DNA from: Linnemannia elongata
Taxonomy: Eukaryota; Mortierellomycota; Mortierellomycetes; Mortierellales; Mortierellaceae
Reading direction: 5' to 3'
Length of the DNA: 64,000 nt
Assembly (NCBI GenBank): GCA_036320915.1
Contig: JAXBDG010000003.1
Coordinates: 310,001-374,000, forward strand
Part shown: positions 53,016 through 63,450 of the stretch, one piece after another
How positions within the stretch are numbered: the first letter of the stretch is position 1
How the letters are laid out: each line of letters opens with the position of its first letter
Translations under genes and position numbers: made by a program
The notes under the pieces: model-generated
What the model saw: only the letters and a program-made list of their open reading frames with translations
Told to the model about the DNA's origin: nothing
Databases searched by the model: none

Positions 53016-56000
53016 ATGCTCAAAGAACCCTCCAACCAACCAGGGCCGCAGGATGCCATCGATGCTGGAAAAGTCAATGACACCTAGCGTGTTAGGAAGC
53101 GCGACGTGATCCGCGAGATCTTGGGCTTCTCCAAATCCAAGCCCAAGGAGGCCGATACCGCCGCCATCAACCAAGGAGTGGACCTCCAAGTCCCTGTTCG
53201 AGTTGCAGGACCGCCTACTACATCCTCAGTCAGTGATATTCACTCCGTTGCCGACCATCCTGTCACGTCCAGCCCACCTCTTGACAAGCCCCTGCCTGCA
53301 CCAGTTGAAACCAAGAAGACTCCGAACATCTTTCTCGAAAACTTGTCCGCCCCTGTGATGAAGACAGAGTTGCCTGCGATCCAGGATCGCATTGAGGTCA
53401 CCCAGCATTTGGCCTATTGCACTGCCTTGCTTCTCCGTGGTTCATCTCCTCCACTGTCCACCGCTGCACAACCTGAAGAGAAGGGGTGTGATCCCATCAT
53501 TGTACTGCAGAAGACCCCACACCTCGACCAGGAACTCAATTGGCTGGCAGAGATGGACAAGAACCCACCTGCGAAGGAACGTATCCTCTGGCTGGGAAAA
53601 CGCATGGTCGACGAGTTTGCCAAAGATGTCCTGAAAGACTCGACCGAGATTGCTGAAATTGTCCTTCTTGGTCCTGTCTTGAACAACGAGACATACCGCA
53701 GCCTGCTGTCGTGCACCATCGCCGCATTCGAGCAGTCCGTTCTTCTGAATGTCGATCTCCTGCAAGGTCTTGTTCAGCTCGTCCAAGTGGCCCCTCCAGA
53801 GACTCTGGTCTCTGACGACTTGGTCAAGATCCTCCGAGTCCTTAGGATTTGCTTGCAGGACACCCATCAACAGTCTTCAGTACACCCTTTTCATCTCACG
53901 CTGGCACTGTCGCGATTTCTTGACGTGATGGCAGAGCACAAGGTCAAGGATCTGAACCGCGTCGAGGATCATGAGCCTTTGTCTGGAATCTTGTCAGGAC
54001 TGAAGGATAGCTCGGACCCGTACCTGATGTACCAGGCTTGCTATGCGTTCCAGGCACTGCAGTATGTCCCTGATGATGAGAGCGCCCTTCAGTCAGTCCT
54101 TCGACACGGGACGGGAGTTGTGAATGGCCTGATCCAGGTTTCTGGTGTATTCAAGTTGGATCTGGGAGCAGTACTTGAGGGTCTTGACAAGCTTCAAGAA
54201 GCACTCGGTGGCATCCTAGAAGTTGCCAGTGATGTGTACAAGGGTTTGAACTCTGTGATCGAGAGTGGGCGTGGAGTTGTGGATGGTCTCAAGGAAGGAT
54301 TCTCTGTAGGAAAGAAGCGGCCATGGTATGCAGCCATCCGTGTTGCTCAGGCTCTTATCCAAGCTGGCCAGCTGAAGGATCTCAACCAACTCATCTACGA
54401 GGCACCTTGTCGTGGAGACCCCTTGTTCCAGTGGGGTATGTGCCAATTGCTGGGAGAGATTGCATCTGATGTCATCTGGGATACCAATGTCCGCCAGCAA
54501 GCCGTCGACCTTCTCGGAGACCTGTACAAGAATGATCCACAGTGGGGGAAGGACGAGAGTGTCAAGACGTGGATGGTTAACATTATTGGCCAACTCAGTA
54601 CCGTTACTGACCTGGCCGTCAAGACCATAGCCATTGCGTTACTCAAAGACCTCCACCAGGATCAGGAGACCACCACCCGACTTCCTTACCCGCTGAGGAA
54701 CCGTCTTCCTCTGCCTACATCGTCTCCGATCCTCGTCCGCGTTCAAAACATTACCCCCCTCGAATACGATTTGAGCCAGTATCAAATCCAGCGATTGCAG
54801 CAGCACCGTCAGACGGTCTATATCTCACCGTTGGCCAAACCTAGTCTGAAGGCCAAGGATGAGGATGCCTTCCCTCTACTGGAGAAAGTCCTAGAGTTCT
54901 TGGCGAGTGAACGACAAGTGATGTTGGTGCTGGGTGACTCGGGGTCTGGCAAATCGATATTCAACCGTCATCTCGAACATCGATTGTGGACTGAATACAA
55001 GCATGGTGGAGCTATTCCTCTAATTATCAACCTTCCGGCCATCGACCGCCCAGACCAAGATTTGATCGCCAAGCATCTGAGGGCCAACAACTTTAGCGAT
55101 GATCAAATCCAGGAGATGAAGCAGCACCATCGTTTCATTATCATCTGCGATGGGTATGACGAGAGTCAACAACAGGACAACCTCCATCGAAGTAACGCGC
55201 TGAACCAGCCAAGACAGTGGAACACCAAGATGGTCATCAGTTGTCGCACCCAGTTCCTCGGACCCGACTACGTCGATCGATTCAAACCTCAGCCCACAGA
55301 TTGTTACGCTTCTGGTTCGCACGATCTCTTCCAAGAAGCTGTCATCACCCCCTTCTCCATGGAACAAATCGAGAACTATGTCGAGCAGTATGCCCAAGAT
55401 CCACAGACTGCGGTTTTATTCAGAGATCAACCTGTCTGGTCCTCGGAGGAGTACATGGACAAGTTGACGGCAATTCCCAATATCATGGATCTCGTCAAGA
55501 ACCCATTCCTGCTCACACTCGCTCTCAAGGCTCTGCCTGGCCTGGTCGCGTCGAACAAGGATCTTGCGAGCATTCGCATCACCCGCGTTCGACTTTACGA
55601 TATGTTTGTCGACCAATGGTTGGAGACGAACCGACTCCGTATACAGCCCAACAAGCTGAGCCAGAAGGACCTGGAAGCATACACGTCCCTGATAGACGAC
55701 TTTATTGGATGCGGGGTCGACTACCTGCTTCGACTAGCCGCCGCTATTTTTAAGGAGCAGGACGGCAAGCCCGTTGTCCAGTATGTCCATCGACAGGACA
55801 AGGACTCTTGGAAGGCGGAGTTCTTTGGCAACGAGTCCAAGGCCAAGTTGCTCCGTGAGGCCTCCCCGTTGACGCGCACCGGCAACCAGTTCCGGTTCGT
55901 ACATCGATCAGTGCTGGAATATCTCCTCTCTCGCATCATCTACAACCCGGTCGAGACTGTGGAGGAAGATACGAATGCAGAATCTGAGATCGCATCTCCC

Positions 56001-58412
56001 ACCGGTCTCTCGTCAGATGGCAGCAACCCCTTGTTCCAGAAGAATCTACTTGCTGAGCCATCGATCATCAAATTCCTGTGCGATCGGGTCAAAACAATCC
56101 CTGCTTTCGAGCTAAAACTCCGCGCTGTGATCGACCTGTCCAAGACAGACCCCAGCGCTGCCATTGCCGCCACCAACGCCATAACGATTCTCGTTCGAGC
56201 CGGTTCGACCTTTCACGGCGCCGATCTCCGCGGCGTCAAGATCCCTGGTGCCGACCTTTCTGGCGGTCAGTTTGACCATGGGCAGCTCCAAGGAGCAGAC
56301 TTGAGGGATGTCAATCTTTCGAGGAGCTGGTTGCGAAAGGCGGATTTGAGCGGCGCACAGATGGATGGCGTCCAATTTGGGGAACTCCCGTACCTGGAGT
56401 TGGAAGACATGGTGCAGGCTTGTGCCTACTCGACCGATGGAAGAATGCTTGCCGTAGGTGTAGCGGGGCTGGAAACCGGCGTTAGCATCTACGACACCTC
56501 ATCATGGACGAGGGTTCATTTTTTTACAACACCGAATGCGGCGGTAACTATAGCATTTTTAGCCGACTGTACAAGAGTCGTGTTTGGAGGGTTGGATGGT
56601 TTGGTTAGGCTGTGGGATTGTACCAAAGCTCAAGAGATATTCGTCATGGAAGGGCACAGCGGCTTTGTGATGTCCGTTACCTTTTCACCATGTGGCAAGC
56701 ATATCGCATCATGCAGCCGTGACAAAACAGTACGAGTGTGGGATTCTCAGACCGGAGAGAGTCTCTTTGTCTTGGAGGATCACATGGACATGGTCAGGAG
56801 TGTCAAGTATTCTCCGAGCGGAGAGTGGCTGGTATCGGGCAGTTGGGATGAGACGATCCGGTTTTGGAACTCGGAGACAGGAAAGCCAGGGGTCATTCTG
56901 AACTCTTCCCTGGGTAAGGTTTGCAGCCTAGCCTTTTCTCCTGACGGACGATGGATTGCTTCTGGTCATGTGGAGGATGGATTGCAACTTTGGCACGCGG
57001 TGTCTGGAGAGCCAGGTCTTATCTTGCATGGTCATGTTGGAAGCGTTATGGGCATTGCGTTTGCTCCAGACAGCCAGTGGATCGCTTCTTCTAGTTGGGA
57101 TAAGACGGTGCGATTGTGGAACGCGTTGACAGGCACTCCCATTAACACGCTGTCAAGCCATAAGAAACGGGTGAACGCTGTCGCCTTTTCTCCGAATGGC
57201 CTTCAAATCGCATCGGGTGGGAGTGGCAACAAAGTGCGACTGTGGGATGTGAAAGCTATCTTGACGTCGAGTGTTGAGCAGCAGGGTCAACTTGGGTGTG
57301 TATGGGAGACGTGGTACTCTCCAAATGGCCAAAATATTCTGACAGTCGGCGACCAAACCATCAAGCAATGGAACTCTCTGACAGGAGCATCCAGACCGCC
57401 TCCGATCGAATTGCCGGGATCCCTAACAGTCCAGTCCGTGTCATGTTCATTGAATGATTTCTCAACCGTGGTCGCTACTCAAGATGAGTCTATTCGATTG
57501 TGGGAGCTTCAGGCAAGGATTTTAATGAATATTCTGGAAGGCTTCAGCGCGGTGAAGAACGTTACCATGTCGCCTTGCTGTCGCTGGATTGTGTCTGCTG
57601 GTAGGGACGATACCGTGACTTTGTGGGACCTTGACAGCACTCCACAAAAGCACGTACTTATCGAGAAGGGCGGAGTCGATGACGATATAATCTGCGACCT
57701 GGCATTCTCGGCGACCGGACATTGGCTCGCAGTCGGCGCTTCGAATGGCCTCGTTCATCTCTTTGATACTCAATCAAAAAGTCTAATAATGTCAAAGTCG
57801 ACAGATTGGAGTATTGAGGCGATGTCGTTTTCACCGGACGGTTACCAGCTTGCAATCGGAACGAATGATTGTTTAATCTACCTTTGTGGCTTACAATCAG
57901 AGGAGCGTGCTTTCGAGCTAAGAGAACATACAAAGGCGGTGAAATGCATTGCTTACTCCCCTTGCGGCGAATGGCTCACTTCCGGCAGTGAGGACGAAAC
58001 AGTTCGACTCTGGCGCAAGCGGCAACCACCAGGCGACACTGAGAGCTGGTTATGTGTCTCGACGGTCCATGGTTTCTTTAACACGGTCTTGAGAATTGCC
58101 TGGAGTCCGACCATCCCCATGGAATTTGTTACAGGCTCCTTGGACGAATCTGTCCGGGTCTGGCGAGTGTCAAGCGATGGTGAGGATGTTGCCGTCAAGC
58201 TGCTCTGGGGCACTAATCTTGCGGTTCTCCATGCCGACGGTCTTGTGCTCAAGGGTACGACTGGTCTTGGTTCTAAGGAGCAAAAGTTGTTGATCCAGTT
58301 CGGGGCTATCGACGATTCCTTAACACTGGAGGAAGATGGACGGTCAGACGTTGGTGTAGTAGAAGAAATGATCATGATGGAGAATGGATTCCAGGAAGGA
58401 GTACATCTTTGA
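51930..58412. repeat. Right arm of the diverged inverted duplication (NLR-5 and upstream DNA)
   Basis: Inverted counterpart of about 20702-27010. Coding similarity is very high through ARM-like and NACHT modules and lower in the WD40 blades. The outer edge near 51930 was judged by eye. Confidence 0.7.
53016..58412 (+). CDS. NLR-5: ARM-NACHT-pentapeptide-WD40 protein with an early in-frame TAG
   Basis: The ATG at 53016 matches the NLR-4 start in position and context, but codon 24 is TAG (53085-53087) where NLR-4 has CAA in AGKVNDAQP. After it the frame is open to 58412. The first later in-frame ATG is 53358, which would give 1,684 residues lacking most of the disordered N terminus but keeping the ARM-like, NACHT, pentapeptide and WD40 parts. 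Walker A is GDSGSGKS (54933-54956) followed by Ile instead of Thr, and DGYDE is at 55149-55163. Pentapeptides include GADLRG, GADLSG and GADLRD. About 14 blades follow, then a longer tail (MIMMENGFQEGVHL). The N-terminal modules are almost identical to NLR-4, while the propeller differs at many blade-surface positions. It may be translated from 53358, read through, spliced around the stop, or be an early pseudogene. The long intact frame favours residual function. Confidence 0.82.
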
Positions 58413-59365
58413 TATTTTTACGACTGGCGTTGGTGAGCTTCCTACAAACACAATCCCAATCAGTTGATTTATTGACAGAACATGACTGTAGACTAATACA
58501 ATAGCGGAGTCATTCGATTCAAAAATGATTCAAGAGTTTTTAGATCTTCATTGTATACTTGAATGATAACCCTATTTAAGTCTCTACGGTTTTGAATTTG
58601 ATGGACAGAGCAATGTCGCGAAGAGTCGACGCGTATGCTCGAGCACCATTGTCTTGTCTTGTCTTCGCTACTGACTATCCCAAGTTGGTCCTAGAGTCCA
58701 AGATATGCTAAGCATCAGACAGAGCGATAGTGACTTGTACCCCCTCCCTGTTATTTTTTTCCTTGTCTTTGAGCCACGCGCATATTGAGGGCAAAGACAA
58801 GAAGAAAAGAAAAACAATAAAAAGATATTGTAAAGGAGTTGCACTGTCTATGTCTCTTCTCTAAAGAGGAGTAAAACACATAGGGACAATCGTCAGAGAG
58901 CAAAACAAACAAACAAAAAATATAAGCAAGAGATTCACAACAACACACTACCAAATTCGAAAAAAAGAGAGTGGTCAGGTCGGGAAATGGTACACACATT
59001 TTCATTCCATACAAATTCAAAATAAACATAGAAATGTGCATGCTTTTTTTTTGACACATCATTGTTGTGAAGAAGAGTCAATTGCCATTTCTATTATTTT
59101 CCGACTAGCAGTTTTCATTGACGGAGAGGATATCAGCTAGGATTAACTGAGGGAGGGGGGCTAGACAATTGAAATATCGGATAGTATGATAGGAGGAGAA
59201 AGAAGAAGGAATGAAAACAAGAAACGCCAAGACAAAAGACAATCGAGATAACAAAGGACAGCTAAAATAATACCGAAGATAGAGGGGAGAACGAGGACTA
59301 TTAGTTGGCAGGCATTATCCGAGGTGCTTTACATACCAGGGATAACAACACCTCTGTTTACTGCT

Positions 59366-59402
<37 letters not shown>

Positions 59403-60013
59403 GCGTTTACCCGCAAAACGGAAAAAAGTTAGTGTAGCAATGCAAAAAAAAAAAAAGCCTTGCGGTGTGTATTTTCAAAACCGTTGTGATGCAATTTGAA
59501 CTCCGTTGTGACACATTTTCAGGGTCCAGGCACCATTCTTGTACCGTCGATCCGAATGAAAAAAAAACCCTATCTGATCCCGACAGGCTTGTTGGTCTGA
59601 AGTTGGCTGGTGGTTGACATGAATATGCACGAACACCTCCATCGAGTTATACTTGTGGTTCGTGCAATACAGCCAGCAAGAGGGCTGTCGCATGAATATT
59701 TTTTTTTGGCTTCGAAAATAGAAAGGGGTTTATCCTCGCAAATGACGGCATAATGATACAACAGCCCGTGTCTTCTCCTCCTCTCCATGGATTGCTGCAA
59801 AACGTTGTAGGATCTGGACTGAACAGCTTCTTCTATCCTTCGCAGTTTATCCCGATGGAACAAGAAAAAAAAATGAAAACCGAGAGTTTGGTTTGTTAGA
59901 TATGGCATTAGATTGATAAACATACAGGATATTAAAAAGTGCAGAGAGGGCAAAGGTATCATCCGAAGGAAAAAAGTTCGAACGCGGGAAAAATAAAAAA
60001 GTAAATATGAACT
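58413..60013. other. Non-coding spacer downstream of NLR-5
   Basis: No gene seen. AT-rich, with a T29 run (59369-59397) and a short A run near 59444-59456. Frames on the minus strand (58751-59062, 59570-59962) have no recognised domain. Confidence 0.5.
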
Positions 60014-61447
60014 CTAAACAAAATTGATACTATCTACAATGGCACAGGGGATGGACTTTGTCATGGGGAAACAGCTCTTGCAGAACTTGCTCGGGTCTTT
60101 CTTCACGATCTTCTTCCACCGGTAGAACGGCTCTCTGTCGACGGTCTTCATGTAGTCGATCAAGTCGTCGTAGGTCTCAAAGTCGTTGATATTGATGTAA
60201 CTGCCCTCGGGGACAAAGTCGGCAATGTCTGTGGCTCCCATGTAGACGGGGATGGATCCGGATGCATACACGTCGTAGATCTTCTCGGTAATGTAGCCTA
60301 TACAGTTGGAGTTTTCGGCAGCGAGTCCGAAAGGGTATGGTGCCAGAGCCATCCGCTTCTTGTAGTCCCAGGATCCGATTGATTCAAGTTCCTCGGGTAG
60401 GTCAATGTTGTTCTTGCAGGTCCCATAGGAGTGCGCTCCAGCATTCTCGATTAGCTTGTCCATAAGCGTGTTGCGATCATTCTTGGCCTCGCAGTTGGAA
60501 GTCATAAAGGCGATGTAGTGCTCCGGGACCTTATCGAGGGGGTGTGCTGGTTCGGCGTTCGCCAGCTCGAGCGCTCTTTCCTGGGTGATGGGATAGGTTG
60601 GATGCGGGATATCCATGAGCGAAGGCGGAGACCCGACAGTGATGTCGAACTCCTGAAGGAACCTAGGGAGAGCGACATGGGGATAGTAGGCGATCGACTC
60701 ATCGTAAAAGTGCATAATCCACTTTTGGTGCGCAAGCCTTGGGGGCATGAGCCGGGTTTCAAAGAAGGGTGTCGACGTTTTCCCGAACATGAAGGGGTAG
60801 TTGAATAGAATTACGTCGGCGCTGGCGAATTCAGTGTAATTAGTTGTGTAGACATAATCGATATTCCCGTTATTTGTTGTCTGGCAGGTGTTGTTCCAAT
60901 CGCCCATCATGTAAGAGTGGAAAGTCGTCCAGAAGTAGCAGGGTGCGTACCCAGGGGTCCAGTGCCGGTTGGGGTTCCTTGTGAACGTTATCGCAAAGTA
61001 GTCAAAGAAGGGTTGGAGGTCAGGAGAGATGGGGCACAACATCTTTTCCTCCTTGTCCCAATCGATGCGGTCGTATAGAGACCAGGAGATCTGTTTCCAG
61101 AAAAAGATCTTTATCGGCCCATCCTTTGGGGTTCTGTGAGAGAAGACAAGGCCACGGGGGTGCTGAGGAGAAGGCAAATTGTTGCAGAAGCTCTCGCGAT
61201 CGGTGAAAGGCGACACAGGTTCCCTCACTGGTGTAGAACTCGGAGTGGGTGCATCTTGCCCTGGGATTGGAAAGACGAGGTCCTGAGGTGGAGACATGAG
61301 AACCTCCTGTTGGTGTGATCGGACGGTGAGGGTAGGTGGGTTTTTTTGCAGATGGGTAGCATAGAGTTGGAGTGACAACACGACGGCGGCGACGGCGATG
61401 ACTAGGTAGGAGATGATGCGCTTGGGGAGACGCCCATTGAAGACCAT
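60014..61447 (-). CDS. Alpha-1,3-fucosyltransferase-like glycosyltransferase, family GT10
   Basis: A 477-residue type II membrane protein from ATG 61447: short cytosolic end MVFNGRLPKR, one transmembrane anchor (residues ~11-31, IISYLVIAVAAVVLSLQLYA), a Pro/Ser-rich stem to ~90 and a luminal catalytic region. The GT10 signature is clear at about residues 371-415: FGLAAENSNCIGYITEKIYD followed by SGSIPVYMGATDIADFVPEGSYI, the GDP-fucose-binding core. The enzyme should transfer fucose from GDP-fucose to GlcNAc-containing glycans in the Golgi. The frame stays open upstream to another ATG at 61672, but that part is CT-rich, hydrophobic and contains an AG-repeat region, so it is taken as 5'UTR. The position of the anchor supports 61447. 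Confidence 0.88.
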   Translation of the reverse strand: MVFNGRLPKRIISYLVIAVAAVVLSLQLYATHLQKNPPTLTVRSHQQEVLMSPPQDLVFPIPGQDAPTPSSTPVREPVSPFTDRESFCNNLPSPQHPRGLVFSHRTPKDGPIKIFFWKQISWSLYDRIDWDKEEKMLCPISPDLQPFFDYFAITFTRNPNRHWTPGYAPCYFWTTFHSYMMGDWNNTCQTTNNGNIDYVYTTNYTEFASADVILFNYPFMFGKTSTPFFETRLMPPRLAHQKWIMHFYDESIAYYPHVALPRFLQEFDITVGSPPSLMDIPHPTYPITQERALELANAEPAHPLDKVPEHYIAFMTSNCEAKNDRNTLMDKLIENAGAHSYGTCKNNIDLPEELESIGSWDYKKRMALAPYPFGLAAENSNCIGYITEKIYDVYASGSIPVYMGATDIADFVPEGSYININDFETYDDLIDYMKTVDREPFYRWKKIVKKDPSKFCKSCFPMTKSIPCAIVDSINFV

Positions 61448-62314
61448 GGCTGAGAAGTTTTCGTGAGTAAAGGCGTGGAGGAGAGAAAGGGATAAAGAGG
61501 TAGCTATAAGAGCAAAAGAGAGGGTGAAAAGTGTGGAAGAAAGTATGCAAAAAGTGAAAGAGAGAGAGAGAGAGAGAAAGTTGTTGGTTGATTCAAAGAT
61601 TTGGATCAGAGACATCAGGGTGGATGAGGTAGCTCTAGAGCAAGAGCTTATGTTTTTGTGTAGGTGGTCCATTTCCCTTTTTTTAGGGCGACAAGTTAAC
61701 GATTCTCGGTCCCCCTTTTTTCTTTTTCCCTCTTCCCCTTTAGGTAGTGGGTACACGGGCTGATGAACTTTCTTATACCTGGAAAAACACCCACAATAGG
61801 ATAAAAATGTACATTAAACCATGACCGTACTCATATCTTTGGGTAGAACACGACAAAACAAAACACAGTCATTCTGTTGCATACAAACACCCTCGATTGT
61901 GTATTTTTTTTTCATGACGATTTCTCAAGCCAAACCTATTACTAGAGTCCTTGACGATCGAGGCGATCCACAATAGACGTTAATGGCTATGTCGGATATT
62001 TTAAAGTGCAAGCTCTTTTCTTCTTTCAGGAACAAAGGAACATTGACTCATGTCTTCTCTGATGCCTATTCAAGTTCGTCCCGTAAACACACAAACGTAC
62101 ATGTTAGAGAAGCTTTTTCAAGGTGCATCATGTACAAGAAGTAAGAAACTATGTTATATTTGCAAAGGAAAAGGGGTCTAATAGCAAAAAAATAGTGTGT
62201 TGCTTTTGTTGTTGTTGTTGTTGTTGTTGTTATTGTTGTAACGACAAATCCCTCTCCTGGGATAAAAAAACATCCCCTCCATAATCGCCCCCCTACTCAG
62301 AACACACAATCAAA
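61448..62314. other. Non-coding: GT10 upstream region and (TTG)n repeat
   Basis: Includes a (GA)n tract at about 61559-61578, the putative 5'UTR of the GT10 gene, and a GTT trinucleotide repeat at about 62207-62231. No gene seen. Confidence 0.55.
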
Positions 62315-62517
62315 TCATCCAAGCCTTTGGGATGGATGTGACTGCATGGTAGCCTTGACAATAACTTCCGTGTGCTGGACCAATAGGTGCTCATTATCCT
62401 TTGGGACAACGTCTTGACCGTCCGCATGCTTGTAGACGTGTACACCATCCGCACATCCGCCAATATCTCGCTCGGCCTCAACAGACAATTCACAAACCCG
62501 GGCTGCGACACCTTGTT
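62315..62517 (-). pseudogene. 3'-terminal coding fragment of an unidentified gene
   Basis: On the minus strand a frame of ~66 codons ends at TGA 62315-62317 and has protein-like composition (ELSVEAERDIGGCADGVHVY, VVPKDNEHLLVQHTEVIVKA). It has no start and begins almost exactly where the SART3-derived relic begins (62523), as if a gene's last exon had been cut by that insertion. The family was not recognised. It could also be a chance frame. Confidence 0.3.
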
Positions 62518-62522
62518 CTTAG

Positions 62523-63450
62523 AATGTCAACTTACTAACCAGCTTGCTTGAACTTGCATTAACAGTATGGCACAGTATGGCACAGTACCCCGATGCACGA
62601 TTAACAGCGCCTAACCTGGGCAAAGGACGGTATTTTGCATACGTCCAGATGTCCAAACCTGCAAGCTTTTTACTCTCTATCGGTCGATTTCGAGACGTAC
62701 CTGGGAAACTATAGTCGGTGCTTTTGAGCTCTAATTCTGTTATGGCTCACATTTATCTCCACATATGAAGAAGCGCAAGCAGCGCTAGCCTTGGATGGAC
62801 GGAATATGGGCCATAGGCTGGATCTTCAAGTCAGGATCTCGGACACAAACAAGGCCTCACAAGCGCTTCCCTCTGCATAGACTCCGTAAGTTATTACTTA
62901 TTCTTCACGCTTATGATTGTGGTTCCACTAGTCTTCTCGCTGACTTGACGTTGCTGACTTGAACTTTCGTGACCTAGCAGATTGCACAAGGAGAGTCGAC
63001 ACGAGCTGAACGTTAAAGGGTTGGACATTGCAATATCAAAAATGAAGATCTCCGCAAGTTGGTCTCCTTGGTAAGCATGGGGTCATGTTGTATCTTGCAG
63101 TAGTAAGCGCTTTGAGATGCACTATGTTGACAATTATCTTACCTATAATATATATGCCATCTTCCGACTTTTTAGTATGCTGAGTCCGAGCATGTATATA
63201 TGCAGAGACAACCTGACGTGAAAGGAGGCACTTGGGCCAATACCAAGTTCCACACTGAGGTATACCCTCTCCGATGCAGTGGTGGTCGAAGTGGAGTTGT
63301 TTGGATGTGGGTATACCAGGTATCGATGTGACCGAGGATTGTGGGGACAGTGGTGGTATAAGAGTGTTATAGAATCCGACTATTGTAGAGTGGGGTGGGT
63401 AGCAGGTTGCCTTATTTCCTGCGAAGGGTGTAAGGGTGGTGGAGAAATTA
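62523..63450 (+). pseudogene. Decayed segmental copy of SART3-like 3' part joined to the 2H-phosphoesterase gene
   Basis: 62523-63260 follows the SART3-like gene from intron 14 to the end of exon 18 (about 48790-49520) with introns kept in place, so it arose by DNA duplication, not from mRNA. About 63265-63290 retains a few bases like exon 19, then jumps to DNA equivalent to about 51085-51260, the antisense of the 2H-phosphoesterase gene. Defects include a duplicated TATGGCACAG at the exon 15 start, a TAG in the exon 16 copy (Lys codon of SAKPP) and indels in the exon 17 copy. It is not functional. Divergence shows it is old relative to the MITE. Confidence 0.88.

Noticed and set aside
61448..61756. 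Upstream extension of the GT10 frame
   Set aside because: The first codon at 61756 is GTG, the region is CT- and GA-repeat-rich, and the transmembrane anchor directly after ATG 61447 fits a normal type II start.
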